A stretch of DNA of 64,000 bases from Eucalyptus grandis (Eukaryota; Streptophyta; Magnoliopsida; Myrtales; Myrtaceae): contig NC_052619.1 in NCBI RefSeq assembly GCF_016545825.1, positions 34,325,803 to 34,389,802 on the forward strand, read 5' to 3'. The translations under genes were made by a program, and so were the position numbers. Each line of letters starts with the position of its first letter. Positions within the stretch are counted from its first letter, which is position 1. Below, in pieces: positions 1 to 11,332 of the stretch. The notes under the pieces were generated by a model. That model was not told where the DNA came from and did not search any database. It saw only the letters and a list, made by a program, of their open reading frames with translations.

Positions 1-3000
1 TATTTTAAATATGGTCCAAATTGTGATTTTCCTAAGATAAATCAATTAGTGAGAAAGAGGTTTAAAAGACTTGCTTTTGGAAACATCACATGTACCAAAG
101 TGGTTTCGAGATGCCATTTAGAAGATTAGTTTATTAAAAATCATTTGACAATGAAAATCGAAGGATTTGAAACAATTTTTATGAAGATGATATGCCTTAA
201 TATCATACATAAATTAGCTTAAAAGCCTATTTAAGTAATCATAACCAAAGACTTATAACAGGAATTTTCAGAGCAAGCACAGCAAATCAATAAAATTGGG
301 TGATATCCATTGATGAACTAGCTATAAAAAAAAATTACCTAACATGTACAACATAATATGTAATAGTTTTTGTGAAAAAAGTTTTCCTAAACGAGCTAAA
401 CATGATTTTATAAAAATCAGATAACATGCAATAACATATCAGAAAATTGCCAAAACAGCAGAACACCATGTCATTGCAATCAAGATTTAACCTACAAAAA
501 GGGGTCTAAAAATCACGAAATTTTTCCACAACATAGCCAACAAAGTAACAAACAAAACTTATTGAGGGATTGGCTAAAAAATACCTATAAAAAATTAGTA
601 CGAAAATGGTAAATTTCTATCTAAACTGGGGCAAAAAAAAAGGACTGGAATTTAATCCTTAGTGAAAGTTCTAGTCTAGATTAAGAAAAAATGAAAAATG
701 GACCTAACGACAATAAATTTGCATGAAATCAACGGCATTTGAAATTTTTAGGTGTGCTTTACAACTTCCTCGAAGGCCCTGGTTCAATCAAGGTCAATTT
801 GGTGCTCTAAGACCCAGGTTTCTAAAAGTGTGCGTGTTAGTCACTTAAGACCAGAACATAGACATACATTATTAAGCCTCTAAATCATTCATGTAATGCA
901 CAAATGGTATGAAAATCACATACATGGCTTAGAATTGGATGCTGCAAGTGATTAGGGGAATCTTTTAACCCTAAGTCGGCATGCGAGAACATCATACAAT
1001 TCAATATTAATACAAGATGATTTAAGATTTATATTGACATGCTTGAAGGTTCCTAAGTATAACTAGCACAATTGTGATATGATTTTCATATACGAAATGA
1101 CATTCGAATATGGTGAACTAAATATGCACACAAAGTTTGTAATATGTAGTTCAAATGTCATGAAGGCAATAACGTGAAATTTGGCCTCTAAGAGACCCAA
1201 ACAAGCATAAAAATGCATGCACATGACAAGATTTTAATCCTACAGTAAGAGCTGAGAGCATGCATAGTTTCAATCACTTAAGGATATGCACAAATCCAAC
1301 CAAAGTTATGCCATATGGAATGAATGACAGTAAAAATTTTCCGTTTCAGAACTCAAAACCTAAACGCGATCACATGGATGATGACGAAAATGGCAAGATG
1401 ACGAAAATGGCAAGATGACGACAATGGCAAAATAGATGTGCAGTATTAACTTTTCTAGTTGCAGCAGCACCCATGCACGTTTACATATGCAGTTGACATA
1501 TCAAATGATGTCAAAATCATACAAATCCTACATCAATAGAAAGCATATGATATATATTTTATTCTTCATGAAGGCCCTAAGGTCAAGCAAACTCAATTTC
1601 ATGCTTAAATTTGCCTAAATTTGCCTCAGACTAATGCGGGACAGATAGATACATACCTAGATCTAAGAGGTTTTGACTTACCAAAACATGTCCAAAAAAT
1701 CTGAAAAAAATAGAAGGACATTCTTGAGAAAATGAAGAACAAGTTTCATGGATACAACTTTATCAAAAAATGAACACAGAAGTCAGGGAAAAAATAATAA
1801 AAATCTGAGGCGGACTAAAGACAGTACCTAAAGAGCATCAAGAATATATAGAAATTGAGCATATTGTAATATATTTTTCAGGAGATAAATGTTGACCGTT
1901 CGGGCCGTGCAACCTATTGATTCAAAGTTCTTGGATTCTATTTTCTATGTCTGAAAGAGCTCGAGTTGAAATAAGGCTATTTAAGGCATTGTTTAAGCCA
2001 AAACAACAAGCATACCACAGACGCACGATATTTGTAGATTTAGATTCAAATCAATCATTCAATCAAGAACTTGCATTCAATCAGTCTTCAATTTCAGCAA
2101 ATCATCGATTAAGCTAATCAACAATATATCTAATCATTTTATAAAACTCTAAGTACCAATCCTAACTCCGGTTAGTTATTCTAATCTCACTTCATTGGAT
2201 TTAAGCTTAGAATATTACATACTGTATGATTTCGTTGACTCTTAACCTAATCAGATGAAGCTTTCTTGCCAGAGCATGAACGAACCTCTAAGGGACTTCG
2301 GATGGATCTCGTGGATCGTCAAAAAGCTAGATCAAAAACCAATTGAATCGGATCGGCATCGATTCACATGATCAAAGACAACTAGTCCGACTTGGATTGG
2401 CTTAAATCACCGATAGAAGAAGAGGCCACCGGGGGTCTTTGGTGACCAATCTGCCAATCCTCGACCACGGCGAGGTCAGGGACTCTCTTATGAAGTGATT
2501 GGTGGCGATTGGAAGCACCAGAGATAATGGGATTACTCTGGTTTGTACTGGAGTTGGCATGGCTCCAAATCCGATTGGTTTGGACCGTTGGGAGGGAAAT
2601 CGATCGATCAAGGGCCTACAGTGGAGATCTGACTCACCTCCAGCTACCTGAACCTAGAGCACAAGCTGATGAAGGAAGCTAAGGTGATCGGAGGAACTGA
2701 GGATCACTGCTGATCGTCGATTTGGTGATCTAAAGTAGAATCGGTCCACTCGGATTGGTCTTGAAGGTTGCTGGAAAGAAGAGATCATCGAACCTATTCC
2801 AGTGACCGTTCAGCTAAAACCCAACCACTAGAGGGTAAAGGACTCAATTAAGGGAACAACGAGATTGATCGGATGACAAGCCAATAGCTGCCGGCCATCG
2901 ATCAAGCCTTTGAATCGGTTGGAATCCGTTCTGCCACCGATCTTCTTCACTGCAGCTGAGGAAGATTGGGCGGATGAAACCAAACGCCTTCCAGCCTTGT

Positions 3001-3090
3001 TGCTGCTCTAATCCGGGAGAGGAGGAGGTCAAGACCACCAAGGGTGTTGGTGGTGGCCGGCAGCTTGCCGTGTAAGGCTGATCATAGCGG

Positions 3091-3118
3091 CAAGGAGAGA
3101 GAGAGAGAGAGAGAGAGA
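3091..3118. repeat. (GA)n microsatellite
   Basis: About 14 GA dinucleotides in a row within the presumed LTR. Confidence 0.8.
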
Positions 3119-3219
3119 GTCGGTTAGGGAGAGTGGGAAAAGAAAGAGAGCAGAGAGAATTCGGTTCAAAAGATAAACTTTCTATAAAATGAGCCCATTG
3201 CATTTTGGAGGGAAAATGG

Positions 3220-3227
3220 TATTTATA
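3220..3227 (-). promoter_or_regulatory. TATA-like box inside the LTR
   Basis: The minus strand reads TATAAATA about 1.7 kb inside the presumed LTR start, followed downstream by a purine/pyrimidine-rich leader with a (GA)n run. This is where an LTR promoter would be expected. It is a motif match only. Confidence 0.3.
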
Positions 3228-4927
3228 CCATTCTCAAATTGGTCGATCTCAGCCATTGGTTCAATCCGATGGTTGAAATCCTAATCTAGTGGACAAAACA
3301 TGAATTTAAAATTTTAATTATCATCTAGAGGTGTTGGGTAATCGATCCAATAGGCTCGATTTGCGAAAATCCGAGCTAAAAATGAGAATTGCACTGAAAG
3401 GCCTAATTATGGGTCAAATTGCAAATTTACGAAATTCAATGGTCAGTCTGTGAAATCGTGGGAAATTGAGGGTGTATAAGTGAAATTGGCAGGGTGAAGA
3501 CCTCTGAACCAGTCGTCGGAGCTCCAGAACTGATCGGCAAGGGGCCGAATTGGCCTACCTTGTCGACGGCCAATCGAACCGGTAAGGTCGATTCACACTG
3601 GTTTGATTGGTTCATGATTGGTCTTAATCAGTTCTTGATTGGTCTTAATTGGTTCTGGTTGGTTCACGTACTTGTGGCCCTTATGGGTTCAAAATTTATA
3701 CAATTTGATCTCTCAAGGACCAAGTTGAAGAGAAAAGTTTCATGATTTGAGAAGAAATTGTCCAATTGTATTTCAATTAAGTCAATTAAACTTCAAAAAT
3801 GTGATCTATGGATCATTTATTGACTTAATTGAGCAATTATTATGAAAAACAATGGACTAAAACCATGGGTATTTAAAATTGAACCTAAAAGGCTAAAATG
3901 AGCAATTTTGTAATTTATTGGTCAAAATTGCAAATTAATTAAATTGAGTCTAATTAATATTGCAATTGCCCTATCCAACTAATTATCAATGTGTAAGATC
4001 ACCTATTGTTTACAAATTGACTTTGAATTAAAGTGCCGAAACTTAGGCCAAAATTGTATTGGGGTCTAATATTAAAATTGGACATAGATTCATGTAATTG
4101 AATCTTGGTCTTGAATAGGTCAGCTCAAATCTCTTCAATTGAAGCTTGATGGTTTGGTTTTTAACCTTAAAAAAAATGAAATCCCTAAAACTAGGAAGTT
4201 CTAATATGAATTTCTTGAATTTGACTTCAGATTTAGACTTTTTAAGAAAATAAGTCGAAAATAATTTTCCGTTCGTAAGTCAAAAAGAATTGTTTTTAAT
4301 TCCCTAACTAGGGCTTAAAATGGCGATTTGTCTTTCAACATGGCAATTTGTGAAATTGAGCGCATGAGCAGATTTAGAATAGTCCCTAAATCAAATGTCA
4401 AAGAAGGAACCACGTTTAAAATAAAACAATTTTATTTTTGGCCGATTTAGAACCTAAAATTGAAAAATTCGGAAAATAAGGTTTTTAATTGAATTTTACG
4501 AAATTTTCAACATACAAATCAAATTGACACTAAAGGAAATGTTTTATGAATTTTAATTTTTTTTAATTTTTTGGTCAAATATTTGATCAAAAGTCACCAT
4601 TTAGTTGAATTTTCCTAAAATGTTGATTTTGAGCCAAATCTTTAGATTTTTGAAAAATTGACTTAAGAAAAGTGAAATTAAAACTAGATGGTATCTTTTT
4701 GAGTGAAAAGCCAAGTTTTGGTCCGAGGTTGACTTTTAGTCAAGGTTTAACTAAAAGTCAATCCAAAAGTTAACTATTTGACTTTTTGGATTTTTCTCGA
4801 AACAAGTTAGAAATCGCTTAAAAATAATTTTTGATCGAGAAACGAGTTTTGTCGCGATCGAGAATCCCAAATCCCGATTTTCTATTTTTTTTTTTTTAAT
4901 GTGTCGACTAAAAATTAGGTGTCAACA

Positions 4928-6237
4928 CTTCCAATACTTGATTATCTTTCTCATTGTTGAAAGTGAAAGATATTAAGCCATTTTCAGTGGTTTCATTGTT
5001 AAATTCTCATTTCTATATGCTTTCTTCGTTGTTTTCTAGTAGGCTTGAGAATTGAAGGTAGGGTTTTGATAAAGATGTCCCACTAGGCAAAATTGGCATT
5101 CTAGAATATTTTCTTCCAAAAAATCTTCAACTAGAATAGTAATTTTCTGTTGATGTGGTAACTTACGTCTAGAGACTCCATCTTCTCTTGCCATCATCCT
5201 CACATTACATATTGGGACAAAAGTAGCAATAATCGTTGAAGAAAGTGGTTCACATAGAAGACGATCTCTTCTTGATGGACGAGCTGCTAAATAGTTAGTG
5301 TTTTAAGGGTTTTAGCAATAGAGTAGAAAAAATTGAATGTTTCCGGCAGGTTTGTCGGGTGGGAGCGGAGAAAGGGTGGGTGATTTGGGCATTTGGAATT
5401 GTTAGGGTTGAGGTTTACGGTGGAATGAGGAAAGGAAACTGCACCTACACACAAGGTGGAGGAGAACTACACCAAAGTGGCAGAGGCGGTGGTGACCAAG
5501 GAACCGCCAGACCCCCCTTTCGCTTATGCTAATTGAGGTCACACGACCCTCCGATGCTTGGTAGCATTGTCGGGTTTCGCCACAAGCTGCTATTTATCTG
5601 TAAAATCTCGGGGGAGACTAGCCCAGCATTCCACCGCTAGGGCCTCCACTTAAATCGCGATAGCAACGTTTGAACTTTCGAGCAGTTCTATTAGTTGCTT
5701 AACAAACAAATTTATTACTTTTTGCCACAACCCTTGAATTTGCTGCCAATTATCTTTAGTTTTTCCAGAAAAAAACCAGAATTCAATTGAAAATCCAATA
5801 TTTTAAATATTTATGCAATGTTTTTCTAATAAGCATATGATTTATTACGATATTAAAAAGGGAACCCATCGATTATAATTCTCAAGTTTTATTCTTTATC
5901 TTCCCTCTGCTAAACCAAATCTCTAGTTTTCGTACTAAAGGAACAATAACAAAACATGAAGAAATTTCAATTTGCCCAATGGCTAATGGCTATGATGGTC
6001 AATTTACGGGGTATTAAAACAAATTAGAATTATAGAGCACCTCAAGAAACTTATGATTCTAATCCCAACTCAAATCCCCGCTCGTGATGATATCTTCTAA
6101 AAAAACCAACAGAATTTAATCATCAAATATTTAACAGTTGCATTTCTCATCATATGGCCTTTAGATTTTTTTTTTTTAAAAAAAAAAAAATTCGTTTTTA
6201 ACTTTTCCGTGTACTCTCTATATTTTCCTAACGGTAA
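4928..6237. other. Intergenic, no recognisable gene
   Basis: No long frame, splice-consistent exon set or repeat terminus was recognised. The part at 5340-5660 is more GC-rich than its surroundings and could be an old transposon fragment, but no domain can be read from it. From about 6238 the sequence becomes alignable by eye with 16947 onwards, which marks the left edge of tandem unit 1. Confidence 0.4.
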
Positions 6238-6310
6238 AATTTACAAGCATTTGAATCTTCTTCATGTCTATTAATGGATCACTTTAATCCCAATGATATT
6301 CTCAAGCTAA

Positions 6311-6312
<2 letters not shown>

Positions 6313-6357
<45 letters not shown>
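6313..6357. repeat. (AT)n microsatellite
   Basis: About 22 AT dinucleotides in the upstream region of tandem unit 1. The matching place in unit 2 (about 17030-17060) has only a short AT-rich remnant, so the run grew or shrank after duplication. Confidence 0.9.
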
Positions 6358-6360
<3 letters not shown>

Positions 6361-6973
6361 GTATATCAATATATGTACATATGTACTATCTCCTTATTAT
6401 AAAGCATGTCTAAAAGATAATTTCAACCTCAAACTTGTCTAGGTAAAATTCACAATAGGCACAACATGCATTTCGATGGCAAACTAGTAAACTATGCATA
6501 CAATAGTAATTTATAAATTAATTTAATCTCTAACTCTTCTAATCATAATTCCTTAAATCTTTAGAGCTTTTCAAACTTAAATATATATCAAAGTGTATTT
6601 TTAAATTTGATTGGCATATTAAGTTCCTTTCCATGTCATAAAAGGAATTAACACCAAATGAAAGCACAATCATTTTGTTGTCACCAAAATTTTAACACGA
6701 TTTTCAAATGTACCAAATAAATATTTAACATCTTGGTCGTGCAATAAATCTATCATTCTCAGTTCCTAGTTACTCAATTGATCTTTACGGCTTCAAATAT
6801 ATTACAGAATTGTCATTACGGCTATATTTTGTTGAAAAAAACATAATTTTTTCCATCAGTCTCTTCCAACCATCTGTTTGATGCATAACCTTAACTGAAC
6901 TTGGACCAAACGAGAAAATATTAGGTGCGTCGGACGAAACGGGATTCACGTGGCTTTATACTTTAACGTTCCA

Positions 6974-7179
6974 AGAAAATATTGGGTGGCGGTCAGCGTG
7001 GTCCCGGACCACTCACGCGGTGCCACGTGTATGGGAGGGACAAAAGAGAAAGAGGAGAGAGAGAGCGTCAGAGAAGTGGGCCCAGTATCAGTCCTTTGTC
7101 CCCTCCTCATACACGTGGCGTCGCGTGAGTGGTCCGGGATCACGCTGACGTGGTGGTCCCGGACCACCCAATATTTTCT
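6974..7179. mobile_element. Foldback MITE in the unit 1 upstream region
   Basis: A 206-bp near-perfect inverted repeat. The left arm starts AGAAAATATTGGGTGG and the right arm ends CCACCCAATATTTTCT, with both arms carrying GTCCCGGACCAC and CACGTG. It lies about 1.6 kb before the peptidase start codon and is absent from unit 2. Apparent frames on both strands here encode near-mirror peptides because the DNA is palindromic; they are not genes. The same terminus appears at 43112-43692 and near 23310. I could not define a convincing target duplication. Confidence 0.7.
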
Positions 7180-7339
7180 CGTTGGTTCCTGCAATAATTT
7201 TCTGGGGTGGGCCCCCTTCTGCACACCCCCGTTTGACTTGGCATGCGAGCAACCAATCACGCGACGCCGCGCGACGCTAAGGAAGGTCCCACTACGCAAC
7301 AATCACTTCAAGAAATTATAGAAAAAGGCGGCGACCTCC

Positions 7340-8770
7340 CTTTTGTATTGACCAATGCAGGCGACGACTCCGCCGCACTGTCACCGTCGAACAGTCTGGC
7401 TATGCGTCTCACGACAAGCCAGCCCGAAACGGAGCTTAAATGCGGAAAAACATGTTTGAGAAGGGAACATCGGAAACTTCTGGCTGGCGCGGAACCCGCA
7501 GGCGGACGCAACAAGGACAGCAACATTCGTCGCCTGAGAGAAAAAAACCTTGTGGAGTCCCGAGCTCGGTGCGGATCAGCGATAGCTTCCGGATCGTGTG
7601 AGTCTTTGTCTGTGTTGCTCTCGTGCTAGTCAACTTTCTTGGATGTCCTGCGTTTCTTTCTTTCCTTTTTGTTTTCTCCTCTGTTTGTTTTTGTCTTCTG
7701 GGGCGTTGGCAAAGTTGGTGGGACTGACTTCCTTTGAATTGCTTGCTCTGTGGTTCTTGATTGCTTCCGCGTGTCTCCGACATCCTCCGTTTCAACCACT
7801 CGCCGCTTGGTATTTTTTAGGCCATGCTTGTGCTTTTGCTTTGGTTTGTTTGACACGAGAGCTCCTTCTATGTTAGTTCTTACTTGAGCATCATGGATTG
7901 CTGGTTTACATCGTCCAACTGATACTCTGGTTCTCCCCACGTTATATTGCAAGCGAACTGAACAAACTTTAATATGATGCACATCACAGATTTCCGCTTA
8001 ATGTTTTGCATAGTGGGTTGAGGCTCAAATTCTGGGAAACAGTAGAAGTCGTGACGCTGCAGTAATTGAGTAGAGCCGTGGAAATGGAAAGGAAATGATC
8101 TATAATTTCTTGGTCACATTCATTCTGGTCTATTGGACCTCATCAAGTGTAAGTCTTCTGCTTTTACTAGAGACTAGATGCTTATGACCATGATCGAGGA
8201 TCGTTTGATCGCGTGGTGTGTTTACCACATTAATGCTTGTCAGAAGTTTTATCTGATGAAAAGAGTGACTTAAGGTCTCTCAGATCTTTTTCATCCTCCT
8301 AAATACAGTCATATAGAGTAAAATGTCAAAAAGAGAAGCAGTTAGTCTGTCTGAGCCCCCAGTTGGATCAACTTCGTGCCAGAGTTTGAGACCATGATGG
8401 TTTGAATTTGTTATTTGAACACAATTTTACCTGAAGAGCTTAACAAATTGTAGACAAAGATTACTGTCTGGCACAACAATGAGTGTATTTATCTCAGGAT
8501 CCACCTAATGAAATGGCACCAGTTTAACTCTTTAATCCTTTATTGGGTCTATTGGTCTGCCTAAAAAATATGGTCATGATTCAGTCACCTATTTGCACGG
8601 AAGTTTCCATGGTTTATGTTAAATCCAGCAACTGTTTTACTGATTGGAAATGTAATCTTGGCATTTCAGGTTGCTTGGGGCCTTGATTGGTTGTTCAAGT
8701 TCTAGTTGGTAACCAAGTGCTTCTACACAGATAATCGAAAATTGGAAATTGCATTCAGGTTCAGAACGAG
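7340..8770 (+). promoter_or_regulatory. 5' leader and UTR intron of peptidase copy 1
   Basis: This stretch is conserved with 19720-20681 and 24533-26419, which identifies it as the transcribed leader of the tandem gene. A probable donor GTGAGT lies at 7598-7603. Candidate acceptors lie shortly before the ATG, at the CAG preceding GTTGCTTGGG (about 8670) or the CAG preceding GTTCAG (about 8758). A 5'-UTR intron of about 1.1 kb is inferred. The transcription start is not determined; 7340 marks only where the conservation with the other leaders becomes clear. Confidence 0.5.
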
Positions 8771-10650
8771 ATGGGGTCTGAAGGGCCAAAGCCAGTCACA
8801 ATAAACGTAACTGGATTCAAGAAATTTCAAGGTGTCCCTGAAAATCCCACAGAGACTATTGTTAATAATCTGAAAAGTTTTGTAGAGAAAAAAGGGCTAC
8901 CACCTGGAGTGACTTTTGGGACATGCACCGTACTAGAGGCTGCAGGTGATGGTGCACTTCCCATGCTTTTCAAAGTTATGGAATCTGGCATCTCGAGTGA
9001 TGGTTCGACATGCGACGCACAAGTTGTGTGGGTTAGTTTTGGATGCTTCTTAACTATTTAGTGAGAGACTGACAAGCAATGCATATATCATGATAAGTTA
9101 ACTGCTGTTGGTATTTCTAATTAGTTATATTAGCCTCAAAGTACTAATATAATTGCAGCTCAATCAGTATTATTAACAGTGGCTCTTTCATTAAGATTGA
9201 CTAAGTAGTGATTGTGATGATCTTGTGATGTTTCTTTGAATGTGCACGTAGTTTGCAGAAGGTTATCACAGGGAAGACAAGTTACTTGAGTATTCTAGCT
9301 TTAGTGATTCGAAAGTACAGTTTTAGTTAATGTGAATGCGACTGTGTATTTGCAGCTTCACTTGGGGGTAAATAGTGGTGCTCATAAGTTTGCCATTGAG
9401 CGGCAGGCTGTTAATGAAGCCACTTTTCGTTGTCCAGATGAGCTAGGATGGCGACCTCAGGTTGAGATGCCTCTCTTTGCTAATCAATGCGGCCTTGTTC
9501 TCTTGCAGTTGTTTGTCCTTGAGATGGTGCTCTTACAATTTCCCTTTTGCTTCTTTCAGCAACTTCCGATAGTTCCTGAAGATGGCAAGATTTCTCGAAC
9601 AAGACAGGTTTGTGATAAATCCAAACTCTGGAATGGAATTTGCTGATCTTCTTGCACATATAACCAGTGTAATCCACAAAGTTACCACTCTTCTCTAGAA
9701 AGCACAATACTCAGACAGATCTATTTGATGAAAATATGACTGCAACAGAGATTTTATTCCTGCTGGGTGAGTCATTGCCTTGCGATCTGTGCAATAAAAC
9801 GATCCATGAATGAGTCATCACAGCAATGGGATAACGACATGAGTGATCCTAAACTTTTCCAAAATATTTAATGTGGTCTTTGAAATCTTTTTATTTTTGT
9901 TCAACCTAATTCTTGAACTTTCAAGTTCAAGAATCCACTACATGTAGTCCTTCCGTTGAAAATTCTAATAGTGTTAGTGACATAACTATAATTTCTCCTA
10001 ACTTGATGTTAGATTCATGTCATTATTTTGGCCTAGTAAATGCTGATGTGGTGTCAGTCCACGTAAATATAGATAATGCGGTGGCACACTTAACGGAAGA
10101 ACTGCATTGAGTGAATTTTTGAAGTTTTAGGGATTAGATTGAATACAAAAAAGTTTAGGGATCACATTAGTTATTGAAAAGAAGTTTAAAGGCCAACCAT
10201 GTCATTACCTCTTATAGATTACTTTCCAAAAAATATTGGCATTCTCTATGTGAATTATTCTGTGAGAAAGCACTCATCGTCCTACTCGCTGCACGTTATT
10301 TCTGGAAAGATAAACTGATTAATTTTCAGATACATACGAGACGTAATGTTGTTTCTTGTCTGCGACCTCTAAACCCTGTATTCGACATTCTCGTCATGCC
10401 ATTCTTGAAGACTTCCTTCTCCACAAAAGCAATCCTTGAGTTCTTGAAGAAGAAGGGCTACGATGTAACTCTTTCTAACAACGCTGGTCGGTTCGTCTGC
10501 AACTATGTCTACTACCACTCTCTTCGGCTTGCAGAACAACGGGGTAGCCGATCTCTCTTTGTGCACGTTCCTCCCTTCTCAAGAATCGATGAAGAGACTC
10601 AGATGAATTTCGTAGCCTCCCTTTTGGAAGCTATTGCATCATCATGTTGA
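8771..10650 (+). CDS. Pyroglutamyl-peptidase I, family C15 (copy 1, intact)
   Basis: Removes N-terminal pyroglutamate from peptides; expected to be cytosolic, as no signal peptide is seen. Exons are 8771-9031, 9356-9460, 9560-9607 and 10411-10650; all introns are GT-AG and in frame, giving 217 residues, the usual family length. The N-terminal VTGFKKF segment matches the substrate-pocket region. The catalytic triad is read as Glu102 (in FAIERQAVNEA), Cys168 (in GRFVCNYVYYH) and His190 (in LFVHVP). The ATG opens the conserved MGSEGPKP start and follows an AG acceptor by about 12 bases. This is the first and best-preserved of three tandem copies. Intron 3 (803 bp) contains an old MITE. The 5' leader has a probable UTR intron. 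It is likely the functional gene; expression is unknown. Confidence 0.93.
9830..10195. mobile_element. Old MITE in intron 3 of peptidase copy 1
   Basis: A foldback-type sequence opening near GAGTGATCCTAAACTTTT and closing with its rough inverse near AAGTTTAGGGATCACAT. Equivalent sequences occupy intron 3 of copy 2 (about 21705-22170) and copy 3 (about 27425-27930), so the insertion predates the triplication. Exact ends are not certain. Confidence 0.55.
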
Positions 10651-11332
10651 CGTCCAGATGAAATGTATCCGGTGTTCTTTTTGGTGTCGTTTTGTTCTTC
10701 TGTCTGTGATCTGGTTGGGTATAAGAAGCAATTGCACGAACGATCTTCTTGCAAATTGTAAAAGGATTCACGTTGTATTCCACCAGTACTAGGGACTCAT
10801 CTGATTTTCAGCAACTCTTCTTGCCATGGCCTACAACTTCAGATCATCATCTAGTGTTATTAAAGATAGGAGAGTGTAAATGGGGAAACAAGGAGATGAA
10901 ATTGGGAGACTGATGAGTTAGTGAGGAGTTGGTCAGAAAACTTTGGGTCGAAGTTGAAATTTCTCAAGAAAAACCGATGTGGAGACAATCGGGATGGCAT
11001 CGAGGTGTGCCGAAGATATAGTGTTCAATAATATAGGATTTAGAATTTGGAAAAATTATGTTATTATGTTTGATCAGCTTGGCTAATTGAAGACGTAGGA
11101 AATGTCCTTGCTTTGCAAGTTTCTTTAGGATTTGCTTCAGTCTAGATCAAACATCTGATTGTGATGTTGACTATTTGAATTTCGTATTTTAGGTAAGTGT
11201 GTATACCTAATTTTTTACCAGGATTTGACCAAAAGTTATTCTGGTAAAAATTCCACTGAGGAGGGGCAATTGCGTGTTACTCTGCAGGAGCTTTTGGGCG
11301 ACACCCCCATTAAACCAAATCGGGTGTCCGTC
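10651..11332. other. 3' flank of tandem unit 1
   Basis: This holds the 3'-UTR region of copy 1 and, from about 11190, an LTR-like fragment (GTGTATACCTAATTTTTTACC) shared in diverged form by units 2 (about 22955) and 3 (about 28720). No gene was seen. Its continuation is interrupted at 11333 by the gypsy LTR. Confidence 0.5.

Larger units (their letters stand above)
1..4927 (-). mobile_element. LTR-type retrotransposon, non-coding portion
   Basis: No protein-coding gene is visible here. Read on the minus strand, the segment begins at 4927 with TGTTGACACCTAATTTTTAG, a start typical of long LTRs of plant Ty3/gypsy (Tat/Ogre-like) elements. Stretches of 60-480 and about 1880-1980 recur in diverged form at 54960-55330 and 55650-55680, so this is a dispersed family. 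A TATA-like box lies at 3220-3227 on the minus strand and a (GA)n run at about 3091-3118. The other end lies beyond the left edge. The element class is inferred from the terminus and the repetition, not from encoded domains. Confidence 0.5.
6238..11332 (+). repeat. Tandem unit 1 of the C15 peptidase triplication
   Basis: This unit holds an upstream region, a 5'-UTR with intron, a four-exon peptidase gene and a 3' flank. The upstream part from about 6238 matches 16947 onwards in unit 2, apart from later insertions in either copy. The 3' flank at 11080-11230 matches about 22860-23000 in unit 2 and 28630-28760 in unit 3. The unit is cut at 11332 by the LTR of a gypsy element. Edges were placed by eye. 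Confidence 0.75.

Noticed and set aside
6946..7629. Overlapping open frames of about 120 codons on both strands upstream of peptidase copy 1
   Set aside because: They arise from a palindromic MITE and a GC-rich leader. The peptides mirror each other and match no family.
7598..7982. Frames on both strands encoding Cys/Leu-rich peptides after the copy 1 leader, and the similar one at 20006-20266
   Set aside because: They lie in the conserved 5'-UTR intron. The frame is not conserved between copies 1, 2 and 3, so conservation reflects duplication, not coding.
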